Shown one piece after another: positions 22,812 to 30,812 of a stretch of 41,902 nucleotides of DNA. The DNA is from Actinophytocola sp. Lineage in GTDB: Bacteria; Actinomycetota; Actinomycetes; Mycobacteriales; Pseudonocardiaceae. Numbering within the stretch: position 1 is the stretch's first letter; each line of letters starts with the position of its first letter. The stretch spans positions 1 to 41,902 of the forward strand of contig WHUB01000034.1 in the NCBI GenBank assembly GCA_009377395.1, written 5' to 3'. The position numbers and the translations under genes were made by a program. Under the pieces are notes generated by a model. That model was not told where the DNA came from and ran no database searches. It saw only the letters and a program-made list of their open reading frames with translations.

Positions 22812-23660
22812 TCAGGCCGGTACGCAGGGCGTTCGCTGCCTGCCGAGCCCCTCGATCTCGATCTCCATGACGTCGCCCGCGCGCAGGTACGGGAACCGGC
22901 CGGACAGCGCGACACCCTGGGGTGTGCCGGTGTTGAGCAGGTCCCCCGGTTCGAGCACGAGGAACTGCGACAGGTGGCGGACGATCTCGGCGACGGAGAA
23001 GATCATGTCCGACGTCTTCGAGTCCTGTCTCGGCTCGCCGTTGACCCAGGACCGCAACGCGAGCGCCTGCGGGTCGGCGACGTCGTCGGCGGGCACGAGC
23101 CAGGGGCCGAGCGGGTTGAACGTCTCGCACGACTTGCCCTTCGACCACTGCCCGCCGGGACGGCCGAGCTGGAAGGTCCGCTCGGACACGTCGTTGGACG
23201 TCACGTAACCGGCGATGCAGTCGCGAGCCTCCTCGGTCGAGCCGAGGTAGCGAGCCTGGCGCCCGATCACCACACCGAGCTCGACCTCCCAGTCGGTCTT
23301 CGTCGAGCCGCGCGGGATGCGCACGCCGTCGTGCGGCCCGACGACGGTGTTCGGCGCCTTGTAGAACAGGATGGGCTCGCTCGGCGGGTCGGCACCCGAC
23401 TCGGCGGCGTGGGCCGCGTAGTTCTGCCCGATGCACAGCACCGAACCGGGCCGGGCGATCGGCGCCCCGATCCTGGCGCCCTCGACATCGGTCTTCGGGA
23501 GCTCACCCGCGTGATAGGCGGACCGCACTCGTGCCACTCCGCCCGACGCGAGGAACTCGCCGTCGATATCGCGGGTGAGGCCATGCAGATCGTAATAGCT
23601 GTTTCCGGCAAGCAGAACCGGCCTTTCCCGACCAGGCTCGCCAATTCGCAGGAACCTCAT
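22812..23660 (-). CDS. Fumarylacetoacetate hydrolase-family protein
   Basis: The protein is 282 aa, a typical length. The family uses a divalent metal to cleave or isomerise beta-dicarbonyl or oxaloacetate-like acids in aromatic and sugar catabolism. Markers are VLCIGQNYAAHAAESGA, EPILFYKAPNTVVGPHDG, the metal ligands in DWEVELGVVIGR, GYVTSNDVSERTFQL, and GDLLNTGTPQGVAL near the end. The N-terminal 65 residues form the small FAH N-domain (MRFLRIGEPGRERPVLLAGN). It lies upstream of the shortened oxidase on the same strand across a 128-base gap, so they may form one unit. No strong SD is seen at the ATG at 23660. Confidence 0.92.
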   Translation of the reverse strand: MRFLRIGEPGRERPVLLAGNSYYDLHGLTRDIDGEFLASGGVARVRSAYHAGELPKTDVEGARIGAPIARPGSVLCIGQNYAAHAAESGADPPSEPILFYKAPNTVVGPHDGVRIPRGSTKTDWEVELGVVIGRQARYLGSTEEARDCIAGYVTSNDVSERTFQLGRPGGQWSKGKSCETFNPLGPWLVPADDVADPQALALRSWVNGEPRQDSKTSDMIFSVAEIVRHLSQFLVLEPGDLLNTGTPQGVALSGRFPYLRAGDVMEIEIEGLGRQRTPCVPA

Positions 23661-23723
23661 CCGCCCGCCGCACCCGCTCTCTATGAATCAACTGAAACCA
23701 GGAGTTCACCACGAGCGTTAACG

Positions 23724-23760
23724 GGCAGGCTTGATCCGGTTATCGACCAAGCCCTACCCG
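23724..23760 (-). terminator. Terminator downstream of lsr2 copy 2
   Basis: Reading leftward, GGGTAGGGCTTG pairs with CAAGCCTGCCC around a 14-base loop, with one mismatch region. It lies just past the lsr2 stop at 23768 and before the hydrolase start, suiting a rho-independent terminator without a U-tract. Confidence 0.5.
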
Positions 23761-23767
23761 AACGCGG

Positions 23768-24112
23768 TCACTTCTTTTTGCGCTGATGGAACGCCTCGAC
23801 GACGTCGGCGGGGATACGGCCCCGATCGGAGATCTCGTAGCCCTGCTTACGCGCCCACTCACGAATCGCCTTGTTCTGGTCACGGTCGGCCGACGGCGCC
23901 GCCGATCCCTTGGCAGCACGACCGGAACGCTTGCGGCCGCCCGTCCGGCGGGCATGCTCGACATACTCCGCGATGGAGTCACGCAGTTCACCGGCGTTCT
24001 TGTCCGACAAGTCGATTTCGTAGGTGATGCCGTCGAGACCGAACTGCACGGTCTCTTGAGCTTCGGAACCGTCCAAGTCGTCGACGACCTCGACAAGGAC
24101 TTTCTGCGCCAT
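23768..24112 (-). CDS. lsr2: Lsr2-family nucleoid protein, copy 2
   Basis: The protein is 114 aa and close to the canonical form. It has a [20 protein letters not shown] opening, the dimerisation strand [20 protein letters not shown], a basic linker rich in Arg/Lys/Gly, and the DNA-binding end [18 protein letters not shown] with a KKK tail. The ATG at 24112 is preceded by AGGAGG. It is probably the housekeeping-type copy, judged by its resemblance to standard Lsr2. Copy 1 lies 4 kb to the left on the same strand, and the two flank a group of oddly shortened genes. It is divergent from the kinase gene. Confidence 0.95.
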   Translation of the reverse strand: MAQKVLVEVVDDLDGSEAQETVQFGLDGITYEIDLSDKNAGELRDSIAEYVEHARRTGGRKRSGRAAKGSAAPSADRDQNKAIREWARKQGYEISDRGRIPADVVEAFHQRKKK

Positions 24113-24406
24113 CGGTCCTCCTGCGGCTAGGCTCAAACAACAATCTCTTGCGGCGATGAGCACCGGAACACGGTCATGTTCATACTAAACGCTACTCACC
24201 TCGATGCGACAGCACGGTTACCGTATCAGCGGGATTAGTCCCTCACCCAAATACCGGTTGTCACTTTCCCCGGCACAAGGGTGGAGAAAACAGACAGTCG
24301 GCACAGTCGATCCCGCCCGCTCCGAATGCGAACCCGCATTATTGGTGGCATCCTGACCACATACCGACATTGACGGCTTCAGGTCAGTAATGTTTCATTA
24401 AACAAA
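24113..24406. promoter_or_regulatory. Divergent promoter region, lsr2 / kinase
   Basis: No gene is seen. The region is AT-richer than its surroundings. It has a palindrome ACGGT-T-ACCGT at 24214-24224 and AT patches at about 24175-24195 and 24385-24405 that would suit promoters for lsr2 (leftward) and the kinase (rightward). Boxes could not be fixed. Confidence 0.4.
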
Positions 24407-26482
24407 GTGAGCACTTCGTACGAGCCGGGTGAGCGGTCGGCGTCGTCGGCAACGCCGGCCGACTCGAGGCTGCTCGCCGACCGGTACGAAGTGGGCGAGC
24501 TGCTCGGCCGTGGCGGCATGTCCGATGTCTGGCGCGGCCGGGACATGCGGCTCGGCCGCGATGTCGCCATCAAGATCCTGCGCGCGGACCTGGTGCGGGA
24601 CGAGTCGTTCCAGCAGCGCTTCCGCCGGGAAGCCGGTCACTCGGCGGCACTGAACCACCCCGCGATCGTCGCGGTGTACGACACCGGCGAGACGGACGGC
24701 CCGGCGGGCCCGACGCCGTTCATCGTCATGGAGTACGTCGAGGGCAGGACGCTGCGCCAGGTGCTCGACGACGACGGCCGGATCGACCCGCAGCACAGCC
24801 TGACGATCATGGCCGACGTCTGCACCGCGCTCGACTTCTCCCACCGCCACGGCATCATTCATCGCGACGTCAAGCCGGGCAACATCATGCTCGACGACGC
24901 GGGCGCGGTGAAGGTCATGGACTTCGGCATCGCCCGCGCCGCCCACGAGGCGGGCGCCGGGATGACGCTGCCGACCGCCGTCATCGGCACCGCGCACTAC
25001 CTCTCGCCGGAGCAGATTCGCGGTCAGCAGGTCGACGCTCGCAGCGACGTCTACGCCGCGGGCTGCACCATGTACGAACTGCTGACCGGGCGGCCGCCGT
25101 TCACCGGCGACTCACTGGTCGCGGTCACCTATCAGCAGCTGCAGGAGACCCCGCCGCCACCGTCGGCCCTGCACCGGGAGATCAGCTCGGGAGTCGACGC
25201 CGTCGTGCTCAAGGCGCTGACGAAAGGCCCGGCGAATCGCTACCAGAGCGCGGTCGAAATGCGCTCGGACCTGGCCAGGGTGCTCGCCAACAAGCAGCCG
25301 AACGCACCGAAGATCCTGGCCCCGGAGACCGACACTTCCGTCCGCAGGCCGCGGCGCATCCGTCCCGCCCCCAAACCGAAGCGAGTACCGGCGAAACGGT
25401 CGCGCGCCGCGCAATATTTCGCCGTGTTCGCCACCGTCTCGATGCTGTTGTTTGTGTTGTGGCATTTCAACCCCTTTGCGGGTGCACCGATGGCGGCGAT
25501 CCCACGAATATCGGGTCAGCCCTATCTGGTCGCGGAAAGCCAGTTACGGGACCTCGGATTCGACATCATCAAACGTCACGTCGTGCCGTGCTGGGCGCGG
25601 TCTTTCGGCACGAAACCGCCCTGCGACACCAAGCGCTACGGCCGGGTGCTCGGCACGAAGCCGCGCGAAGGAACCACAGTCGCGACGAGCACGGTTGTGG
25701 TCGTCGACGTCGGCAAGGCGCCGCGTCAATTCGAGATGCCGGACCTGGCGGGCAAGAAAACCGAGGACGTCCGCAAGATCCTGGCGCAAGGCGGACTGCT
25801 GCTGAACCCGGACATCACGCTGGTGGAGAACACGATCCCGCGGCGATCGGGTCAGGTGATCACGCAGCATCCGGCGCCGGGCGAGGATGTCGCGCAGGGC
25901 GACACTGTGACGCTGTCGGCGTACGAACAACCGGTCATGGTGCCCGTCGTCGACTACACCGGACAGAGCGACGAGGCTGCACGTGCCGCCCTCACCAGCG
26001 TCGGTTTCCAGGTGACGACCGAGTGGGTCCAGTCGGCCGAACCGGCGGGCACCGTCATCGGGCAGGATCCGCGGTCTGGCGAGGCGGCGGCGGGGACGAC
26101 CGTCGTCCTCACGGTGTCCGACGGGTCGGACGGCCCGATGGACATGCCGTACGTGATCGGCATGACCCCGCAGGAGGCTCGCGCCGCGCTCGCCGACGCC
26201 GGGCACGTCGGCGGGGTGGACGTGCGCGCCTACCGGCTCGACGAGTCGCACCGGCAGTACGCCGGGCTCGTCGTGGCCACCTACCCGGACTACGACGACA
26301 CGCTGCGCCGATCCGATCCGGTCACCCTCTACGTCGGCGAATACCAGCGGGAGGAACCACCGCCACCCGCCCCGACGACGAGCACCAGCGAGCCACCACC
26401 GACGGGGCCACCGGTGCTCCCGCAGCCCCGGGGCGGGCCACGGCAGGCACGGCCCGTAGCCGCACCGGATTGTGCGTGGTAA
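24407..26482 (+). CDS. PknB-like Ser/Thr protein kinase with PASTA domains
   Basis: The protein is 691 aa. The kinase domain (about 26-290) is complete: LLGRGGMSDVWRGRD, the lysine in VAIKIL, catalytic IIHRDVKPGNIML and metal-binding VMDFGIARA. A basic juxtamembrane segment and one transmembrane helix follow (about 335-355, YFAVFATVSMLLFVLW). Four PASTA-like repeats come next, at about 365-437, 443-506, 508-573 and 578-646. The tail is Pro/Thr-rich. PASTA domains sense cell-wall muropeptides, so this is probably a wall-growth kinase. The first repeat carries an insertion with two Cys (CWARSFGTKPPC), which is unusual. The GTG at 24407 has only a weak SD. A strong terminator follows. Confidence 0.96.
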   Translation: MSTSYEPGERSASSATPADSRLLADRYEVGELLGRGGMSDVWRGRDMRLGRDVAIKILRADLVRDESFQQRFRREAGHSAALNHPAIVAVYDTGETDGPAGPTPFIVMEYVEGRTLRQVLDDDGRIDPQHSLTIMADVCTALDFSHRHGIIHRDVKPGNIMLDDAGAVKVMDFGIARAAHEAGAGMTLPTAVIGTAHYLSPEQIRGQQVDARSDVYAAGCTMYELLTGRPPFTGDSLVAVTYQQLQETPPPPSALHREISSGVDAVVLKALTKGPANRYQSAVEMRSDLARVLANKQPNAPKILAPETDTSVRRPRRIRPAPKPKRVPAKRSRAAQYFAVFATVSMLLFVLWHFNPFAGAPMAAIPRISGQPYLVAESQLRDLGFDIIKRHVVPCWARSFGTKPPCDTKRYGRVLGTKPREGTTVATSTVVVVDVGKAPRQFEMPDLAGKKTEDVRKILAQGGLLLNPDITLVENTIPRRSGQVITQHPAPGEDVAQGDTVTLSAYEQPVMVPVVDYTGQSDEAARAALTSVGFQVTTEWVQSAEPAGTVIGQDPRSGEAAAGTTVVLTVSDGSDGPMDMPYVIGMTPQEARAALADAGHVGGVDVRAYRLDESHRQYAGLVVATYPDYDDTLRRSDPVTLYVGEYQREEPPPPAPTTSTSEPPPTGPPVLPQPRGGPRQARPVAAPDCAW

Positions 26483-26511
26483 CCAAACCGGGGCGCGGAC
26501 GCCGTACCCGC

Positions 26512-26549
26512 GACACGGTGGCACCCGCCGGCGGAGGTGCCACCGTGTC
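26512..26549 (+). terminator. Strong hairpin terminator after the kinase gene
   Basis: The arms GACACGGTGGCACC and GGTGCCACCGTGTC are a perfect 14-bp inverted repeat around a 10-base loop. It lies 30 bases past the kinase stop and before the PucR gene. It lacks a U-tract, as is common in GC-rich actinobacteria. Confidence 0.85.
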
Positions 26550-26606
26550 CGCATGACCACCGTGACATGCGTTACACAAACCAGCCACCGGATGTACGGT
26601 GGTGCG

Positions 26607-27911
26607 ATGCCGCCGAATGGCTCAACCGAGTCAGCCGATCAGCGCTTGTCCCCCCGGGAGCTGGTCGCGCTGGTCGGTGCCGAGACCAATCGGCGGCTCG
26701 CCGAGATCGCGCAGGACCTACTGGCGGAGCTGGTCGCCGAGCTCGACGAGATCGCCGTCGACGAGCGGCTGGTCCAGCTCATGGCGGCCAGCATCGAGGC
26801 CAACGTCGACACCATCGTGCACATGTTGCGCCACGGCATCGACGTCGAGCGCACCGTCGCGCCGTCGGCCGCCATCGAGTATGCCCGCCGCGTCGCCCAG
26901 CGAGGACTGCCGGTGAACTCGCTGGTCCGCTGCTACCGGCTGGGGCAGGAGCGCTTCCTGCGCTGGTGTCTCAAGGAGCTGCAACGACAGTGCGACGACG
27001 CGGTGACGGTGTCGGACGCGGCGATGCACATCGTCACCGACACCTCCGCCTACATCGACCGCGTCTCGCAGTACGTCGTGGAGGTCTACGAGGAGGAGCG
27101 CGAGCGCTGGCTGGTCAACCGCAACGCGTCCCGGTGGGCGCGGGTGCGGGAGCTGCTCGACGGCCAGGTGAGCGACATCGCCGCGACGGAGAACACGCTC
27201 GGCTACCGCCTCCGGCAGCGCCACGTCGGCGTCGTGGCGTGGACGGAGAAGACCGAGGCGGACAACGACGACGAGCTCGCCCATCTCGAACGGTCGATCG
27301 TCGCGCTGGCCGCGAAGCTGGGCTGTTCCGGCGCGCCGCTGCTGGTGCCGTGCGACGAGCTGAGCGCGTGGGGCTGGCTGCCGCTGGGCAGCGACGGCGA
27401 GCTGGACGGCACGGCGCTCGCCGACATCGTGGCGAGCTGGGACCGCCCCATCACGGTCGCGGTCGGCACGCCCCGGGTCGGCGCGCGCGGCTTCGCGCAC
27501 ACCCACGCACAGGCCAAACAGGCGCAGGCGGTCGCTCTCGCCGCAGGCACCGCCGGACCGGCGACGGTCGCGTTCGGCGACGTCGGCGGGATCGCGCTGA
27601 TGTGCGCCCACCTCGACTCCACCCGGGCCTGGGTCGCGGACACGCTCGGCGCCCTCGCGGTCGACGACGAGCCACGGGCCCGGCTGCGCGAGACGTTGCG
27701 GGTGTTCCTGTCCTCCGGCAGCTACACCGCCGCGGCCGACCAGCTCAACCTGCACCGCAACTCCGTGGTGTACCGGTTGCACCGGGCGGAGGAGGAGCTG
27801 GGACGACCGCTGCGCGAATGCCGGCTCCAGCTCGAGCTCGCCCTGGACGTCTGCCATTGGCTCGGCCGCGTCGTGCTGGTGCCCGGCGGCGACGCCGACC
27901 CGGACGCCTGA
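26607..27911 (+). CDS. PucR/CdaR-type regulator 1
   Basis: The protein is about 434 aa. The first 170 residues are helical (LSPRELVALVGAETNRRLAE, a PucR-type N-terminal sensor). The middle holds the degenerate GGDEF-like region found in CdaR/PucR proteins (LGYRLRQRHVGVVAW). The C-terminus is the HTH_30 domain: RETLRVFLSSGSYTAAADQL, LHRNSVVYRLHRAEEELGRP. Such regulators control purine, sugar-acid or aromatic catabolism. I take the ATG at 26607. In-frame ATGs at 26553 and 26592 are possible, and the frame is open to 26472, which would overlap the terminator. The second PucR gene begins two bases after the stop, so they are coupled. Confidence 0.92.
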   Translation: MPPNGSTESADQRLSPRELVALVGAETNRRLAEIAQDLLAELVAELDEIAVDERLVQLMAASIEANVDTIVHMLRHGIDVERTVAPSAAIEYARRVAQRGLPVNSLVRCYRLGQERFLRWCLKELQRQCDDAVTVSDAAMHIVTDTSAYIDRVSQYVVEVYEEERERWLVNRNASRWARVRELLDGQVSDIAATENTLGYRLRQRHVGVVAWTEKTEADNDDELAHLERSIVALAAKLGCSGAPLLVPCDELSAWGWLPLGSDGELDGTALADIVASWDRPITVAVGTPRVGARGFAHTHAQAKQAQAVALAAGTAGPATVAFGDVGGIALMCAHLDSTRAWVADTLGALAVDDEPRARLRETLRVFLSSGSYTAAADQLNLHRNSVVYRLHRAEEELGRPLRECRLQLELALDVCHWLGRVVLVPGGDADPDA

Positions 27912-27913
27912 GC

Positions 27914-29122
27914 ATGAACGCGCCAGTCGCCACCGAGCTCGACATCGCGTCGCTGACCCGCTCGGTCCACGAGGCCGTCGCCGGGCAGGCCTTCGGCACG
28001 CACACCGCCGACGCCGCCTTCGACGCGGCGCTGTTCCACTGCGTCGAAACCAACGTACATTCCATTGTGGACATCGCTGCTGGACGGCTGACCGTCGCGG
28101 AGGCCGACCCGGGTCACGCGCTCTGCTTCGCCGAGGTCGTCGCCGATCTCGGCATCCCGTTCGGGGCGCTGGAGCGCGCGTACTGGGTCGGCGTCGAACG
28201 GCTGCTGCAGGAGTGGATCGCCTGCTCGCGGGCCGGCTCAGCGCAGGGCAAGGGCAGCTTCGACGAGCTGATCGGCGACCCGACCTCGGCCGTGTTCCCC
28301 TACGTGCTGCGCATGCTCGACCTGGTGCGCAACCGCCACGACGAGGTCAGCACTGCGCTGTGCGGCAGCGGGGAGGACCGCAGGCGGGAGGTCGTCGAGC
28401 AGCTGCTGCGCGGCGCGGTCTCCCGCCACGATCAGGAGCTCGACAACACCCTCGGCTACCGGCTGCGCGGCTGGCATCTGGGCCTGGTGTTCGAGACCAG
28501 CGACCGCGCGGACACCCGGCGCACGCTCGCGCGGCTGTGCGACCGGGCGGGGTCATGGGGGTCCCTCGTGGTGCCGGACGGGGCGGGCCGCGCCTCGGCC
28601 TGGCTCGGTTTCGCGCGCAGGCCCGACGCGATGACGCTGCACCGGCTGCGGCAGGCCATCGCGCAGCGCGGCGGTCCGGTCGCGGTCGGCGGTCCGGCCG
28701 AGGGCATCGACGGCATCCGGCAGGCTCACGACGAGGCACACCGGGCGGCCGAGCTGCGGCCGACACTGGCCGCGCCACCGGGCTGCGTGTGGTACCGCGA
28801 CGTCCGGCTCGAGGCGTTCCTGCTCGACGACGTCGACGCGGCGCACCACTTCGTCGTCGCCGAGCTCGGCACGCTGGCCGAGGAGAGCGAGCGGGCGCAC
28901 CGGATCCGCGAAACCCTGCTCGCCTCGCTGGCCACCGGCTCGCACGCCCGTGCCGCCGCCGAGCTTGGGGTGCACGAGAACACCGTGCGGCTGCGGCTGC
29001 GCTCAGCCGTCGACGTCCTCGGCGACGCGCTGCACGACCGGCGCACCGAGCTGCTGGTCGCGCTGCGGCTGCGGCGCGCGCTCGGCGCGCCGCATGCCGA
29101 AAGCGAAGCCGCGGCGGGCTGA
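27914..29122 (+). CDS. PucR/CdaR-type regulator 2
   Basis: The protein is 402 aa from the ATG at 27914, directly after the first PucR gene (TGA at 27909-27911, then AGC is not present as a spacer longer than two bases). It has the same layout: a helical N-terminal domain (DIASLTRSVHEAVAGQAFGT), the middle TLGYRLRGWHLGLVFETSD, and an HTH end with RETLLASLATGSHARAAAEL and GVHENTVRLRLRSAVDVLGD. It is a diverged paralogue of the first gene, with a different recognition helix (HENTVRLRLR versus HRNSVVYRLH). The two may form a heteromeric or hierarchical switch for the adjacent SDR/ligase genes. The long frame starting at 26537 is only a shadow of regulator 1. Confidence 0.92.
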   Translation: MNAPVATELDIASLTRSVHEAVAGQAFGTHTADAAFDAALFHCVETNVHSIVDIAAGRLTVAEADPGHALCFAEVVADLGIPFGALERAYWVGVERLLQEWIACSRAGSAQGKGSFDELIGDPTSAVFPYVLRMLDLVRNRHDEVSTALCGSGEDRRREVVEQLLRGAVSRHDQELDNTLGYRLRGWHLGLVFETSDRADTRRTLARLCDRAGSWGSLVVPDGAGRASAWLGFARRPDAMTLHRLRQAIAQRGGPVAVGGPAEGIDGIRQAHDEAHRAAELRPTLAAPPGCVWYRDVRLEAFLLDDVDAAHHFVVAELGTLAEESERAHRIRETLLASLATGSHARAAAELGVHENTVRLRLRSAVDVLGDALHDRRTELLVALRLRRALGAPHAESEAAAG

Positions 29123-29130
29123 AGCCCGTC
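29113..29130. terminator. Short hairpin between convergent stops
   Basis: CGGGC-TGAA-GCCCG, extendable by a G-T and a G-C pair, covers the pucR stop codon (29120-29122). It touches the SDR stop at 29129-29131. It would serve as a compact bidirectional terminator. Confidence 0.5.
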
Positions 29131-29890
29131 ACACCAGGGCGGCGTCCATCCCGCCGTCGACGACGAACGCCGAGCCACTGCAGAACCGGGACCGCTCCGA
29201 CGCGAGGAACACCGCGAGCGGCGCGACGTCGTCCACGGTGCCGAGCCGGCCCTGCTTCTGCGCGATCAGGTCGTTGAGGCTGACGCCGAGCGCGCTCTCG
29301 AACTCCGGCACCCGGTCGAGGACCAGGTCGGTGCCGATGAAGCCGGGGCAGATCGCGTTCACCCGCACGCCGTGGTCGCGCCATTCGACGGCCGCGCTCC
29401 TGGTCAGCGAGATCACCCCGGCCTTGGCCGCCGCGTAGTGCGAGATGAGCGGCGAGCCGGCGAAGCCCGTGATGGAGGCCATGGTGATGATGGCGCCGCC
29501 GCCGTTGCCCGCCATGCTCCGGCCCGCATGGCGCACCGAGGAGTAGACGCCGTCCAGGTTGACGTCGAGCACGGAACGCCATTCCGCCTGCGACATCTCC
29601 GCGATCGGCGCCACGCTGGCGATTCCGGCGTTGGCCACCATGATGTCGACCGGCCCGTGCCGCTGCGTCACCCAGCCCAGCAGCTCCTCGACCTGCTTGT
29701 CGTCCCGGACGTCGCAGGCCGCGCCCTCACCGTGTGACAGCTGACTGGCCGTCTGCTGTGCGCCGTCGCCGTCGATGTCGGCCACGACGACCCGCGCGCC
29801 CGATGCGTCGAGCGCGGTCGCGATCGCCTTGCCCAGGCCCTTGGCGCCACCGGTCACGATGGCGGTCTTGTCTTTCAGCAGCTCGGTCAT
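29129..29890 (-). CDS. SDR-family oxidoreductase 1
   Basis: The protein is 253 aa, a classical short-chain dehydrogenase. The nucleotide-binding motif is TGGAKGLG. VVADIDGD after strand 2 suggests NAD(H), because an Asp follows the strand. Then come DIMVANAG, the catalytic Ser in MASITGFAGS, and Tyr/Lys in SHYAAAKAG, followed by RVNAICPGFIGTDLV. All active-site residues are present. Its ATG overlaps the stop of SDR 2 by one base (TGATG), so the two are translated together. The pair probably carries out steps in oxidation of a hydroxy-acyl or cyclic alcohol intermediate made by the ligase pathway, but the substrate is not readable. Confidence 0.95.
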   Translation of the reverse strand: MTELLKDKTAIVTGGAKGLGKAIATALDASGARVVVADIDGDGAQQTASQLSHGEGAACDVRDDKQVEELLGWVTQRHGPVDIMVANAGIASVAPIAEMSQAEWRSVLDVNLDGVYSSVRHAGRSMAGNGGGAIITMASITGFAGSPLISHYAAAKAGVISLTRSAAVEWRDHGVRVNAICPGFIGTDLVLDRVPEFESALGVSLNDLIAQKQGRLGTVDDVAPLAVFLASERSRFCSGSAFVVDGGMDAALV

Positions 29891-30654
29891 CAGAACAAAC
29901 TCCCGCTCAGTGCGCAGTCGAGAACGTAGTGGGACGCGGTGATGAACATGGCGTCGTCGGAAGCGAGAAAGGCGACCATCTCGGCGACTTCCTCAGCCGT
30001 GCCAAGGCGTTGCTGTTTCAGCGCGACGACATCGTCGAAGTTCGCGCCGGTCGCCGTCTCGAACGGGTCGACGAGCCGGGAGACCATACCGGTGTCGATA
30101 AAGGACGGACACACGGCGTTCACCCGGATGCCGGCGTCACGCAACTCGAGCGCCGCGGTCTGCGACATCCTGATGACCGCGCCCTTCGACGCGCCGTAGA
30201 CGCCCAGCAGCGGCACGCCGCCGAGCCCGGCGACCGAAGCCATGTTGACGATCGCGCCGCCGCCGGACGCCGCCAGCGCCGGGGTCTCGTGCTTGATGCC
30301 GAGGAAGACGCCCTTGAGGTTGATCGCCATCAGCGCGTCGTACTCCTCGTCGGGCGTCTCGACCAGCGGTTTCGCGATCTCGATGCCCGCGTTGTTGACG
30401 GCGATGTCGAGCCCGCCCCACTCGGTGACCGCGGCCGCCACCGCCGAGGCGACCTGCTCGCCGTCGGTGACGTCGCAGCCGACCGGCAGGGTCGCGGCGC
30501 CGAGGTCGGCCGCGGTCTGTTTCACCTTCTCCTCGTCGATGTCGGCGAGGACGACTCGTGCGCCGCGTTCGACGAAGAGCTCGGCGATCGAACGGCCGAT
30601 CCCTTGCGCGGCACCGGTTATCAGTGCGCGTTTGTCATTCAGGTCAGAGAGCAT
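29890..30654 (-). CDS. SDR-family oxidoreductase 2
   Basis: The protein is 254 aa and a second classical SDR. It has TGAAQGIG, VVLADIDEEK (Asp after strand 2, suggesting NAD(H)), DIAVNNAGIE, the catalytic Ser in MASVAGLGGVP, Tyr/Lys in GVYGASKGAV, and RVNAVCPSFIDTGMV. The C-terminus differs from SDR 1 (ASHYVLDCALSGSLF instead of the usual VDGG), which may alter the substrate pocket. It is the first gene of the leftward operon and reads from the divergent promoter shared with the acyl-CoA ligase. Confidence 0.95.
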   Translation of the reverse strand: MLSDLNDKRALITGAAQGIGRSIAELFVERGARVVLADIDEEKVKQTAADLGAATLPVGCDVTDGEQVASAVAAAVTEWGGLDIAVNNAGIEIAKPLVETPDEEYDALMAINLKGVFLGIKHETPALAASGGGAIVNMASVAGLGGVPLLGVYGASKGAVIRMSQTAALELRDAGIRVNAVCPSFIDTGMVSRLVDPFETATGANFDDVVALKQQRLGTAEEVAEMVAFLASDDAMFITASHYVLDCALSGSLF

Positions 30655-30688
30655 GCCTTCAGGCTAGGAATCGGCCGCCACGGAAAGG

Positions 30689-30739
30689 AATGTCGAAAAC
30701 CCAGCATCGCGGCCGATGATGCTGTCAGTCATCGACATT
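30689..30739. promoter_or_regulatory. Nested dyad in divergent SDR/ligase promoter
   Basis: Two perfect inverted repeats share nearly one centre (about 30713-30714). The outer is AATGTCGA (30689-30696) with TCGACATT (30732-30739). The inner is CAGCATC (30702-30708) with GATGCTG (30718-30724). It lies between the divergent SDR operon and ligase gene, so it is a good candidate operator for one or both PucR regulators. Confidence 0.55.
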
Positions 30740-30812
30740 GGACCGCGCCCGCCCCGGCCATAGCGTTTTCGGCGAGAGATTTTTCCAGCCATATCCGGGA
30801 GGACGCCGGACG

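Noticed and set aside
26537-27913. N-terminal extension of PucR 2 as one 861-aa protein
   Set aside because: The first 459 codons are a frame-shifted shadow of PucR 1. The real gene starts at 27914.
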